64,000 nt of DNA from Choricystis sp. odSpoLacu1 (lineage: Eukaryota > Chlorophyta > Trebouxiophyceae), in contig OY253651.1 of assembly GCA_958009055.1 (NCBI GenBank), positions 558,001-622,000 of the forward strand, in the 5' to 3' direction. The notes beneath the pieces were generated by a model. It was given only the letters and a program-made list of their open reading frames with translations, searched no databases and was not told the origin of the DNA. Shown piece after piece: positions 33,401-42,606 of this stretch. The translations under genes and the position numbers were made by a program. Position 1 is the stretch's first letter. The number at the start of each line of letters is the position of its first letter.

Positions 33401-33545
33401 ACGGTCGGAAGGCGCGGGCCGCCGAGAGCGAAGCGGTGCCGCGTGAGCGCGTCGTGCCTCTCCCACAGCCCCATCGACACACGGGCGGAGGCACCACTCA
33501 CCACGTTGGGGACGTCCCCAGCCCGTCCGCGGTGCGGCCATACAT
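30448..33545 (-). CDS. Pumilio/PUF family RNA-binding protein
   Basis: PUF proteins bind 3' untranslated regions and repress or destabilise mRNAs. Four exons: 33502-33545, 33202-33316, 31438-32879 and 30448-31326, giving about 825 residues after healing one break. The N-terminal half is low complexity (poly-Ala, Gly-Tyr, Pro). Eight PUF repeats follow, with core motifs GCRFLQ, GNYLIQ, GTRAVQ, GNHVIQ, GCCVLQ, GNYVVQ, ASNVVE and ANYVVQ. The known PUF code reads these, in reverse order, as U-G-U-A-U-N-U-A. That matches the canonical target. The frame break is in the alternating GC tract at 32491-32504. Removing one unit makes the sum 826 codons. Repeats 6 and 7 are separated by about 30 extra Gly/Ala residues. 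Alanine-rich filler also lies between repeats 7 and 8. Confidence 0.92.
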
Positions 33546-33689
33546 GGCGGCGGGGCGCGGCTGTCGCGAGAGCGGGAGCGTGTGCACACCGCCAAGAAGC
33601 GCGAGGAGAGTGGCACTTGTGCTCCACAACGCTCTTAAAGTTTGTTTGGTCTCCCCCCTCTGCCCCTTCCTCCTCCAAACCCCGCAGCC

Positions 33690-36155
33690 ATGCTGTCCAC
33701 CAAGGCCTTGCGCCCATCCGTGCGCGGTGTTCGCGGTGAGCTCGTGTGTGGGGGGGAGGGGGAGAGCGCGCTGGGGGCGCACGCGCTGCCTGGCCCCCCC
33801 ATCGCCTGGCTCACGTTCTCTCCGCCCCCTCCCTCCCTCCCCTCCCCGCCCCACAGCCCTGCCCGCCCGCTCGCGTCTCGTCGTGCGTGCGTCCGTTCAG
33901 GTAAGAGGAGAGGGGAGGTTGTGTGGGGGGGGCGGGGGCCAACCGTGCCCCGCCCCGCCACCCGACGCGCGGCGGTGCGTCGTGTTTTCCCCTCCCCGCC
34001 TGCCCCACTCACACCCCCTCCCCACCCACAAACCATCACAGCCGGACCCCTCCAAGCGCAACCTGCTGACCGGCCTGGCCGCCGGCGTCGCCGGCCTGGC
34101 GGCTGCCGCGGCCACCCCCCGCGCCGCGCTGGCCGAAGACGCCGTGGCCGCCTCCCGCATGTCCTACTCCCGCTTCCTGGAGTACCTGGACCTCGGACGC
34201 GTCCAGAAGGTGAGGGAGATGGATGGAGGGGAGAGGGTGGGCACGCCGCGGTGTCTCTGCGTCGGATTGAGAGAGATTGGGGGGAACGGGGGCGTCGTGG
34301 CGGCCTCTCGCGCCGGCAAACACGAACAACAAAACCAACCCCCCACTCTCCCCCCACCCCACTCCCACTCCAGGTCGACCTCTACGAAAACGGGACCATC
34401 GCCATCGTGGAAGCCTCCTCCCCTGAGCTTGGCAACCGCGTGCAGCGCGTGCGCGTCCAAGTCCCTGGCACCTCGTCCGAGCTGCTCCAAAAATTCCGCT
34501 CCAAGGGCGTCGACTTTGCCGCCCACTCCCCCCAGGAAGACGGGGGCGCCGTCCTGGCCGGCCTACTGGGCAACCTCGCCTTCCCCCTCCTCCTGGTCGG
34601 CGGCCTCTTCCTCCTATCCCGCCGCTCCCAGGGCGGCGGCGTCGGCGGCGGCCCGGGCAACCCGCTCGCGTTTGGCAAGTCCAAGGCCAAGTTCCAGATG
34701 GAGCCCAACACGGGCGTCGGCTTTGACGATGTCGCTGGCGTGGACGAAGCCAAGCAAGACTTCATGGAGGTCGTGGAGTTTTTGAAACGGCCGGAACGCT
34801 TCACCGCCGTTGGCGCCAAGATTCCCAAGGGCGTCCTCCTGGTCGGCCCCCCCGGCACTGGCAAAACCCTGCTCGCCAAAGCCATTGCCGGCGAAGCGGG
34901 TGTCCCCTTCTTCTCCATCTCGGGGTCTGAGTTTGTGGAGATGTTCGTGGGTGTCGGCGCGTCGCGCGTGCGCGACCTCTTCAAAAAAGCCAAAGAGAAC
35001 GCGCCCTGCATCGTCTTCGTCGACGAAATCGATGCCGTGGGCCGGTCCCGCGGCACCGGGATCGGCGGCGGCAACGATGAGCGCGAGCAGACGCTCAACC
35101 AGCTGCTGACCGAGATGGACGGCTTTGAGGGCAACACGGGCATCATTGTGGTGGCTGCCACCAACAGGGCCGACATCCTGGACCCCGCCCTGCTGCGCCC
35201 CGGGCGCTTTGACAGGCAGGTGTCCGTGGATGTGCCCGACTCGAAGGGCAGGCTGTCGATTCTCAAGGTGCACGCGCGCAACAAGCGCCTCGCCGACGAC
35301 GTCGACCTGTCCGAAGTCGCGTCCCGCACCCCGGGCTTCTCGGGCGCCGACCTGGCCAACCTGCTGAATGAGGCCGCCATCCTCACCGGGCGGCGCAACA
35401 AGGCGGCCATCACCAACTCCGAGATTGACGACTCGGTCGACCGCATCGTGGCCGGCATGGAGGGCACGCCCATGGTCGACGGCAAGTCCAAGTCCCTCGT
35501 CGCCTACCACGAAGTCGGCCACGCCATCTGCGGCACGCTGACCCCGGGGCACGACCCCGTGCAGAAGGTCACCCTGATTCCCCGCGGCCAGGCGCGTGGG
35601 CTCACGTGGTTCGTGCCCGGCGAAGACCCGACGCTCGTGTCCAAACAACAAATCTTTGCCCGCATCGTGGGCGCCCTGGGCGGCCGCGCCGCCGAGGAGG
35701 TCGTGTTCGGCGACGCCGAAGTCACCACGGGCGCCTCGTCCGACCTGCAGCAGGTGACGGGCATGGCGAGGCAGATGGTGGTCAACTATGGGTTCTCCGA
35801 CATTGGCCCGTGGTCCCTCCTCGACCCGTCCGCCCAGTCGCAGGACATGATCATGCGCATGATGGCCCGCAACAGCGTGTCCGAGTCCCTCCAACGCCGC
35901 ATCGATGACGCGGTGCGTGGCATCGCGACGGACGCGTACGAGGTGGCGCTGTCGCAGATTGCGGACAACCGCGCCGCGATGGACGCGATTGTCGACGTGC
36001 TCGTCGAAAAAGAAACAATCTCGGGCGACGAGTTCCGCACCCTGCTGGCGCGCTACACCACCATTCCGGAGGCCAACCTGCAGGCGGCGGCCGCCCAGGC
36101 GCAGGGGGCGGTGGCGGCGGGTGTGTCGTTTGATGGCGGGGTGATTGATGTGTGA
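33690..36155 (+). CDS. FTSH2: FtsH2/VAR2-type thylakoid AAA metalloprotease
   Basis: FtsH degrades damaged photosystem II D1 protein in the thylakoid membrane as a hetero-hexamer. Four exons: 33690-33735, 33857-33900, 34042-34209 and 34374-36155, giving 679 residues. The first 30 residues form a transit peptide ending near VVRASVQ. A hydrophobic [17 protein letters not shown] is the lumen-targeting part. [11 protein letters not shown] and [16 protein letters not shown] give the lumenal domain and membrane anchor. The AAA core has [20 protein letters not shown] and [18 protein letters not shown]. The zinc site is [23 protein letters not shown] and [18 protein letters not shown] mark the FtsH2/FtsH8 (type B) branch rather than FtsH1/5. 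All introns are early, within the presequence and lumenal region. TGTAA lies 104 nt after the stop. Confidence 0.96.
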   Translation: MLSTKALRPSVRGVRGELVCGGEGESALGAHALPGPPIAWLTFSPPPPSLPSPPHSPARPLASRRACVRSGKRRGEVVWGGRGPTVPRPATRRAAVRRVFPSPPAPLTPPPHPQTITAGPLQAQPADRPGRRRRRPGGCRGHPPRRAGRRRRGRLPHVLLPLPGVPGPRTRPEGEGDGWRGEGGHAAVSLRRIERDWGERGRRGGLSRRQTRTTKPTPHSPPTPLPLQVDLYENGTIAIVEASSPELGNRVQRVRVQVPGTSSELLQKFRSKGVDFAAHSPQEDGGAVLAGLLGNLAFPLLLVGGLFLLSRRSQGGGVGGGPGNPLAFGKSKAKFQMEPNTGVGFDDVAGVDEAKQDFMEVVEFLKRPERFTAVGAKIPKGVLLVGPPGTGKTLLAKAIAGEAGVPFFSISGSEFVEMFVGVGASRVRDLFKKAKENAPCIVFVDEIDAVGRSRGTGIGGGNDEREQTLNQLLTEMDGFEGNTGIIVVAATNRADILDPALLRPGRFDRQVSVDVPDSKGRLSILKVHARNKRLADDVDLSEVASRTPGFSGADLANLLNEAAILTGRRNKAAITNSEIDDSVDRIVAGMEGTPMVDGKSKSLVAYHEVGHAICGTLTPGHDPVQKVTLIPRGQARGLTWFVPGEDPTLVSKQQIFARIVGALGGRAAEEVVFGDAEVTTGASSDLQQVTGMARQMVVNYGFSDIGPWSLLDPSAQSQDMIMRMMARNSVSESLQRRIDDAVRGIATDAYEVALSQIADNRAAMDAIVDVLVEKETISGDEFRTLLARYTTIPEANLQAAAAQAQGAVAAGVSFDGGVIDV

Positions 36156-36258
36156 GCGAGTGTGAGAGTGTGGGGTGAGAGAGCGCGCGGACACTTTTTT
36201 CATGTTTTCTACCTCTTTTTTTGGTTTTCAAATCTTCATTCTTCCTTTGTGCGCAGAG

Positions 36259-36263
36259 TGTAA
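36259..36263 (+). promoter_or_regulatory. Putative TGTAA polyadenylation signal, FtsH2
   Basis: TGTAA in a T-rich 3' region about 100 nt after the FtsH stop codon. Confidence 0.5.
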
Positions 36264-36394
36264 TGTGTTTGTGCTTTGTGTGAGAGAAAAACAATCGAAC
36301 AATCGCAGGGGAGAGACGATGAAGAAACAAACAAAGAAAATCTAGTTCACACGCGCGAAATGAAAAAACAACACACGCTCTCTCTCTCTCTCCC

Positions 36395-36794
36395 TCAAGA
36401 CTGCAGCACCGGCCGCACCAGGGGGTGCGTCTGGGCGACGTAGATGAGGGCCCACCTGTGTGTGTGTTGGAGGGAAGGAAGTGGGGGGTATCGTGAGAGA
36501 CTGTGTTGCCACCCAACCCTTTCTCCCCACAAAAAACAAAACACCACCAAACTAACACTCACAGCAGCCAGCAGCAGAAGACGGCGGTGCCGCACAGGAT
36601 GTGGTGCATGCTGTGTGTGCAGGGAAGGAGGGGGGCAAGGTTGGACTTCGTGTTGTTTTTGTTCTTGCCCGCTGCGTCTGCCTCCTCATCTGCCTCACTC
36701 ACCCCTGGTGAGACGGCTTGCTGACAAACGTGACAGCGGCGGCCAGGCCCGCCGCCAGCAGGCCAAACAGGAAGGTGCCTCCGACGAAGCCCAT
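36395..36794 (-). CDS. VHA-e: V-ATPase subunit e
   Basis: A tiny membrane subunit of the V0 sector of the vacuolar proton pump. Three exons, 36703-36794, 36563-36610 and 36395-36455, each in phase 2, give 66 residues. The first helix is GGTFLFGLLAAGLAAAVTFV. The second spans ILCGTAVFCCWLLWALIYV, followed by AQTHPLVRPVLQ. The pattern (two helices; CCW then WAxxYxAQxxPLxxP) matches V-ATPase subunit e of plants and animals, which is about 70 residues. Introns are 92-107 nt. No single exon would be noticed as a gene on its own; the match to the family is what fixes the splicing. Confidence 0.9.
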
Positions 36795-37065
36795 TTGGGG
36801 GAACAAGGGGGGAGGCAAAGAAAACGCACGCGGGGGCTCGCGCCGCGCGATGCAAGGGGAGGGTAGGATGCACACGCGGGGTGGGCACACACACGCGCGC
36901 GCGCGCGTGGGAGAGAGGGGGAGGGAGGAGGGGAAAGGGCGAGGAAAAACACACACGTTTTCGATGTCTGCGTGTTTTTTTTTTTTTTTTCACACCGACG
37001 TCGAGAAATTGCGCTGTTCTGGGTGGACGCGGACCCCGCGCAGGGCGTTCCTCCCTCTACTTACT

Positions 37066-38402
37066 ATGGACAGCGACGACGACGCTCCTCCCGATCTGGT
37101 GCCCCTGGACGCGGCCCCACAGCCGCCGGCGCGGGCGCCACGGCCACAACACGCACGCACGCGCGAGGGGCGGCCCCCAGTGCCAGTCACCCTGATCACG
37201 GGCGCCCTGGTGAGAGTGTGATATTGTGTCAAGATAGAGAGAGGGATCAGGTGCATGTTTTTTCTTTTTCCGAACCCCCCCTCCCCCCCCCCCCCCTCTC
37301 AACACAGGGCGCCGGCAAAACCACGCTCGTCACGCACGTCCTCTCCCACCCCCACGGCCTGCGCCTCGCCGTCGTCCTCAATGAAGCCGCCTCGGACGCC
37401 GGCATCGAGGACGCGTTGGTCGCGTCCGCTGCCGAGGCGGCAGGCGCAACAGCTGTCTCAGGGGATGAGTGGATCAAACTCGCCAACGGGTGTCTCTGCT
37501 GCTCCGTCAAGTCAGACTTTCTGTCAGCTTTAGAAACCCTGGCCACCCGGGACGATGGCACAGACTTGGACGCCATCCTGGTGGAGACGTCTGGGTTGGC
37601 GGACCCAGGGCCCGCGGCTGCCTCGCTCTGGACAGACACCTCCCTGCACGCGGCCGCCCGCCTGGACGGCGTCGTCGCCGTCGTCGACGCCCCCCGCTTT
37701 CGGTCCGCCCTGGCCGACGCACGCGCCGATGGCGCGGTGCGCGAGGTGGCGCTCCAAGTCGCGTACGCGGACGTGGTGGTGGTCAACAAAATCGATGCGG
37801 CGGGGGAAGAAGAAACACGTGCCGCGGAAACCACCATCCGGTCCCTCAACCCGACCGCCACGTTGATAAGAGCCACACGGTCGCGTGTCGATCCGGGGCG
37901 CTTGCTGGGCCTGCGCACCGTGGATGCAGACACGGCGGCGGCGGCGGCCGCTGCGGCGGCGACTGCGGCCACGGCAGCGGCATCCCTGGGCGCACCCCCA
38001 CCCTCCACCACGCCCCACGCCCACGATGCAGGCATCACGACCCATGCGTGGACGGGGCCTGCAGGCGTGATCGACGAGGCCAAGCTGAGGGCGTGGCTGG
38101 AGCGCGCGTTGTGGGGGGGGAGGACGCCACCAGCAATGGACCTGTATCGACTCAAAGCCGTCCTCCCGCTGGCCTCAGCCAGCGGCATCCGACGGGCTGT
38201 CGTGCAGGCGGTGGCCGACACGTACGAAGTGGTGGACTGTGGGGCGTGGGAGGAGGGAGGCGCGGGGGGTGGTCATGACTCCACCACCACCACCACCACC
38301 ACCACACCCGCTGCCCGCGCGGTGGCGATCGGCCGGTTTCTGGATGTGGGGGCGTTGGAGGGTGGGTTGGCGGGTTCGGTGGTGGGGGCGGGAGTAGTTT
38401 GA
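37066..38402 (+). CDS. CobW/COG0523 G3E GTPase, likely metal chaperone
   Basis: COG0523 proteins are GTPases that insert or traffic metals, often zinc. Two exons, 37066-37209 and 37308-38402, in phase 0, give 412 residues. The intron sits exactly inside the P-loop (ITGAL/GAGKTTLVTHVL). The metal motif is NGCLCC with SVKSD after it. Then come ILVETSGLADPGPAAASLW, VVNKIDAAGEEETRA and a C-terminal CobW domain, with HAHDAGITTHAW as its His-bearing strand and AKLRAWLERALW. The N-terminus is acidic with Pro and no clear transit peptide, suggesting a cytosolic protein. A run of Thr codons (ccacca repeats at about 38280-38310) interrupts the tail. A C-rich tract of 14 nt precedes the acceptor. Confidence 0.9.
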
Positions 38403-38700
38403 AAGTGTAGCAACGTCGGGGGGTCAGAGAGCGCCTGGTCGTTGAAAAAACCCTCCCGCCGGAAGTTGCGCCACTCTCGCCGCCAACCAAACTTTCTCCT
38501 TCCTCCCCCGCGACCTCGTTCGTCACCTGCCGCCCCCCTCCCACAGGGGAGTGCGCGCAGTTGGGCCGCCATGTGAGTGCCCAGGGAGCACGCAGTGGGC
38601 GAATGCGCGTGGGCAGGGGGTTGGACAGCAAATTCAGGCAGCGTCAAAAATTTGACGTTGCTGCCGCCCGGCACCTCTGCCCCCGCCCCCTCCACCCGCC

Positions 38701-40170
38701 ATGTCTCCCGCGCGGGTGACGCTTAACAACGCCAGCAAGCGCGTGACGGCCGCCATTGGCGGCAAGCTTCGCCAACCGCCGGTGCGAGGCGCGCCCCCAA
38801 CTTCAAAACACTCACCTTCCCGCTTCCTCCTCACCCGCCAACCCACTCACAGGGCCTCCGTCTGGCGCTACCTGTACGGCGCCCCCGCCGACGACGCGGC
38901 CTCGTCCAAGGCGCCCCCGTCCCCGCCGCCCCCGCGGTCGATCGACGCCCCGTCCCCTCCCCCTGCCAAGCTGGCCCCCGCCCAACCCGCCACCATCGCG
39001 GCCGTGCGGACCGCCGTGCGCGCCGACACCACCACCGAACACCTGCTGGCGTCCACGGGGGAACCCCTGGACGATCTGGCCATCCGCCGCTGGCTGCACG
39101 CGTGCGGCGGGGACGTGGCGGAGGCCGCGACGTCCTTGCAGCGCCACGCGGCGTGGCGCGCGGGCGCCGCCCCGGGTGGCCACGTCCCGCCCTCCGCCTT
39201 TGCCGACGTGGCCTCCGTCCCCAAGATCTGCTTGCAGGGCCTGGACACGCGGGGGAGGCCCGTGCTGGTGTTGAAGGCTGCCCTCCACTCGCGCGGCCAC
39301 GCCGCTGCCAACGCGGCCCTCGTCTGCTGCGCCCTCGACGCCGCCGAACGCCTCACCCGGCGCCACCCCCACCCGTCCAACCCGGAGCACCGCATCCTGG
39401 TCCTGTTTGACCTGGCGCGCGTGCGGCCCAGCAACTGCGACATTCGGGCGCTCGCCTCCATTTTCGACACCCTGAAACGTCACTACCCAGAACGCCTGGA
39501 CGCCCTCCTCTTCCTCAACGCGCCCCCCCTGTTTGGCGGCCTCTACTCCCTCATCTCCCCCATGGTCGTGGAGGGCGTGCGGCGCAAGATCTCGTTTGTC
39601 CCTCGCGGTGCGCGAGGCGTGGCGCGCGCGCTGGCCCCCCTGCTGCCGCCCTCCGTGTGGCCAGTCTGCCTGGGCGGCACCGCCCCCGAAGTCCCCGTCC
39701 AGGCCGCCGTCGCGGCGGGCGCCGCCCCGCGCGGCGTGCTGCGCGCGGGGCTGGTGGCGGCCGCGCGCGGCACCGCTGCCCTGCGCCGCCTGCTGCCCCG
39801 CCCTCCCGCCGCCCTGGCGGGGGCGGCTGCGGTGTTGGCGGCGGTGGCGGCGCTGGCGGTGGCCGCCCTCGCGTCCGCGCTGCGGTGGGTGGTGTGGGGG
39901 CAGGGGCTGGCGGCGGGCGGCGCGCCGGCGCTGGACGGCAAGCCCGCCAAGTGGCACGCGTGGCACGCGGCTGGTGTGGCGCCGCCGCCTCCGGTGAAAG
40001 GGGCGACGGCGGCGCCTGCTGGCGGGGCGGACGAGGGCTGCAAGAAGTCGGCTGCCACCGCGTGGAGCGACGCCGAGGCGGCCGCTGCGGTCGCCGCGCT
40101 CACCGCGTTCGGGCCGCCCCCGTCCGCGGGGCTCGACCTGCTGTGGCCGGCCGGCACGGCGCCGCTGTGA
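38701..40170 (+). CDS. CRAL-TRIO (Sec14-like) lipid-binding protein
   Basis: Sec14-type proteins carry phospholipids between membranes. The open frame is 489 residues. An N-terminal CRAL-TRIO helix bundle is seen at residues 125-165 (IRRWLHACGGDVAEAATSLQ, then HAAWRAG). The lipid-binding fold follows: GLDTRGRPVLVLKAALHS, RILVLFDLARVRPSNCDIRA, LKRHYPERLDALLFLNAPPL, and GVRRKISFVPRGARG. The C-terminus has a likely membrane helix (GAAAVLAAVAALAVAALASA) and a soluble tail. This suggests a membrane-attached Sec14 protein. The stretch at about 38780-38851 begins gtgcgagg and ends cactcacag and may be a 72-nt intron in the N-terminal region. The reading frame stays open through it either way. No catalytic residues are expected. 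Confidence 0.82.
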   Translation: MSPARVTLNNASKRVTAAIGGKLRQPPVRGAPPTSKHSPSRFLLTRQPTHRASVWRYLYGAPADDAASSKAPPSPPPPRSIDAPSPPPAKLAPAQPATIAAVRTAVRADTTTEHLLASTGEPLDDLAIRRWLHACGGDVAEAATSLQRHAAWRAGAAPGGHVPPSAFADVASVPKICLQGLDTRGRPVLVLKAALHSRGHAAANAALVCCALDAAERLTRRHPHPSNPEHRILVLFDLARVRPSNCDIRALASIFDTLKRHYPERLDALLFLNAPPLFGGLYSLISPMVVEGVRRKISFVPRGARGVARALAPLLPPSVWPVCLGGTAPEVPVQAAVAAGAAPRGVLRAGLVAAARGTAALRRLLPRPPAALAGAAAVLAAVAALAVAALASALRWVVWGQGLAAGGAPALDGKPAKWHAWHAAGVAPPPPVKGATAAPAGGADEGCKKSAATAWSDAEAAAAVAALTAFGPPPSAGLDLLWPAGTAPL

Positions 40171-40311
40171 GAGAGCAAGTGGTGTGCGCGTTTTTTTGTT
40201 TTTCATTTTCTCACTCCTTTCTCGTCCCAACAGCATTTTTCCGCGATCGTGTTTTCCCGCCCCGCCACGCACGTCTACCCCACTTTTTTAAACACTGATT
40301 CACACCGTTTT

Positions 40312-40316
40312 TTACA
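40312..40316 (-). promoter_or_regulatory. Putative TGTAA polyadenylation signal
   Basis: TGTAA on minus, 27 nt after the stop of the gene at 40343. Confidence 0.5.
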
Positions 40317-40342
40317 AATTCACACAGTTCTCTCTCTCTGTC

Positions 40343-40809
40343 TCACTTGCTCCCTGGTTCCAGGGGCACCAGCGCGCGCTCCCACGCGCTCCCCCCAAAC
40401 ACGCGCGTCAACAGGTCACCATCACTCACGCCTTTCACCTTGACTCCCGCCCCCAGCTTCAACACGTACGAGCCCGAGTCCCCCACCAGCAGAAGGGTGC
40501 GGGGGTCGCGAGGGGCGCGCCGCACGGCGAGCACGTCTCCGTCACTCGTTTTGACGAAGACACGCCCTTGGACGACACGGAAAGGGGCGTTGGCGTCAGC
40601 ACCTCCTCCGCCGCCGCCGCGTCCACCAAAGGCAGCCGTGAAGCCCAGGGTGGTGCCGACAGAGAGGAGGGCGGCGCCCGCGACTGCGCGCCGGGTCGGG
40701 GGCTGGGGTTGAATGGGGGGGGGGAGGGAGTCGTTCACTGTGTGTCTCTGCCACCGCTTTTCACACATGCACACACACGACACTAACACTCTCTCACCTC
40801 GGCCGCTGG

Positions 40810-40842
<33 letters not shown>

Positions 40843-40950
40843 GTACAGCGTGGGCGGCCCGGGGGGCGGCGGCCCGCGGTCGGGGGCGGCGCCGGCAGCC
40901 ACGAGGCGGGGGGTGGAGGGGCGTGTCGTCGGGGGGTGCCAGGCCCGCAT
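40343..40950 (-). CDS. Unknown plastid protein with twin-arginine thylakoid-type signal
   Basis: Two exons, 40798-40950 and 40343-40702, in phase 0, give 170 residues. Exon 1 is Pro-rich with Arg and no acidic residues apart from one Asp and a terminal Glu, and ends in a run of eleven Pro. Exon 2 opens PPTRRAVAGAALLSVGTTLG, a twin Arg followed by a hydrophobic stretch, as in Tat substrates sent to the thylakoid lumen. The mature part is short, with strand-like segments FRVVQGRVFVKTSDGDVLAV, RTLLLVGDSGSYVLKLG and VKVKGVSDGDLLTRVFG. I do not recognise a family. The plastid-lumen location is an inference from the bipartite presequence. Confidence 0.6.
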
Positions 40951-41431
40951 TATGGGAAGGAGGAGGAGGAGGCAGGCTGAGAAGACGGCGAGGAGTGAGG
41001 GAAAATGCTGTCTCTTTTCTTGGGGGGCAGGTTTTGTTTTTTTACACAGCCAAACCCTCTCAGACGTGTGGTCGCTGATTTGCTCATTTTTTGGTGCGGG
41101 GGACACACCAGTGTGTTCCTGCGGCTTTTAAAAATAAAAAATCGGGAGAAAGAGGGGGGGGGGGGAGGAAGAAAAAAAAGGCGCTGGGGAGGGGGGGGGT
41201 GCGCCGCCTTCAGGCAGCGCGCCCAAAGCAAAAACCAAACAACAGAAACAGGTTGATCGATGGCTGCGCACACAACGCGATAGATAATGTGTGAGTCGAG
41301 ATGCCTCCAAAATTGTGGGGCGTGTGTGTGCGCGCCGTCGATGAAGAAGGGGGAGGAAAGAAGATATGAAAAAAAAGACTTGTGGTGGCTAGCAGTCGTT
41401 TCTCTTTATTGTGTTAGACTCGCTCTCTCTC
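40951..41431. other. Intergenic region with purine homopolymers
   Basis: 481 nt between two minus-strand genes. It has a G-run of about 12 (near 41156-41167), A-rich stretches and no supported ORF. It should hold the 3' end of the upstream gene and the promoter of the gene ending at 40343. Confidence 0.35.
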
Positions 41432-42467
41432 TCAGCACGCCGCCACACTCTGCAGCATGCCCGCCACCACCCGGTCCGCCGCCCTGGCCCGCGCCGACAG
41501 CGCCGACAGCGCCACTGGCGTCGCGCTGCCGCGCCCTGCGGCAGCAGCATTGCGGGACAGGCGGTAGAGAGCATCCCGCACGGCCAGGGCCACGGTGGCG
41601 TCTGACGCGGCCGCCAAGTCGCGCACGTAGAGCGCGACCGCGGCGGCGGTGGGGGAGGCGGCAGGTGCGGCGGCGGTCGCGCGGCCGCGCCCGCCACGAG
41701 GGCGCGCGCCCCCCCCCTGCGCCGGCGCCGTCACGCGCACCCGCTTGGGAGGGGGCGGCAGCGTGGCTGCGGCGGAGGGGGAGGAGGGCGCAGGCTCGGA
41801 CGCGGTGCGGGCGGCGGCAGAGGCGGAGGGGGCCCACGACCGCCCGTGGGGCGTGGTGGCAGCACGCGACGGAGCCCCGCCCCAGGCGGGAGGGGCGCCC
41901 CAGGCGGCGTCCACGCCGCCGCCCTCCAGGGTGGCCTCCATGGCCAGCGGGGAGAAGCGGGCGAAGGGGGAGGAGGCGTCGAGGGCGGACTGAGGGGGGA
42001 GGGGAGGGGGAAGGGTTGGCAATCGAGGCTTCTGCAGCGGTGCCCGCCACGCGCCGCCTTGCGGCTCTCTCCCCGCGTAACTTTCGCGCGCGATGCGTAC
42101 TATAGACATAGCACGTGCCATCGCGAGGGAAGGAGGCCGGAATTGCGGGCGGAATTGCGGGCGGCCGCGCTAGCCTGGCGTGCGATGCGAGAGCGCCATT
42201 CGCGCGTTTCTCTCCCCCCCCGACGTACCGGCGTCAGCGCCAGGGGCGAGCCCGCCAGGAAGCCAATTTCCTGTGTGGGTGAAAAGAGAACGTGTGAGCG
42301 TGTAGTGGGGTCCAACAGGAGGGAAGGAGAGGCGGCGAGAAGGGGGGAAGGCTCGCGCTCCGAGAGCCCCCAGGCCAAATCACACACACAACACGACGCA
42401 CCCGCATCTCGTCCATGGTCAACACCCCGCCCAGCGCCTCCACGGGAGGCAGCACGAAGCCGTCCAT
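41432..42467 (-). CDS. Unknown protein, three exons, possibly LNK-like
   Basis: Three exons, 42402-42467, 42229-42270 and 41432-41989, all in phase 0, give 221 residues. The joined N-terminus is MDGFVLPPVEALGGVLTM, then EIGFLAGSPLALTP, then LDASSPFARFSPLAMEATL. The middle is low complexity with basic patches (PPKRVRVTA, RPRGGRGRA). The C-terminus VALAVRDALYRLSRNA loosely recalls the IRDSLFRLAQSA ending of plant LNK clock proteins. This is a weak match over few residues and should not be taken as a call. Donors are GTGCGT and GTACGT, both acceptable. The strong amino-acid continuity across exons supports the gene model. A nuclear role would fit the basic patches. Confidence 0.5.
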
Positions 42468-42606
42468 GGGTGGGGTGGGTGGTGTTGGGGGGGGGGGGGA
42501 ATATGAAACGGGGGAAGGCGGAAACGCGGCGAGAACGAGCACGAAAAAGAAAAACGGAGTGGGCTTCCCTTTTTGTTTTGTTTGCAATAGCCCCCTCTCC
42601 TCTCAC

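Noticed and set aside
38780..38851. 72-nt intron in the CRAL-TRIO gene
   Set aside because: It has gt and ag ends and a length divisible by three, but the frame after the acceptor does not fit a phase-0 donor at 38780 and the ORF is open without it. Left as a note in that gene.
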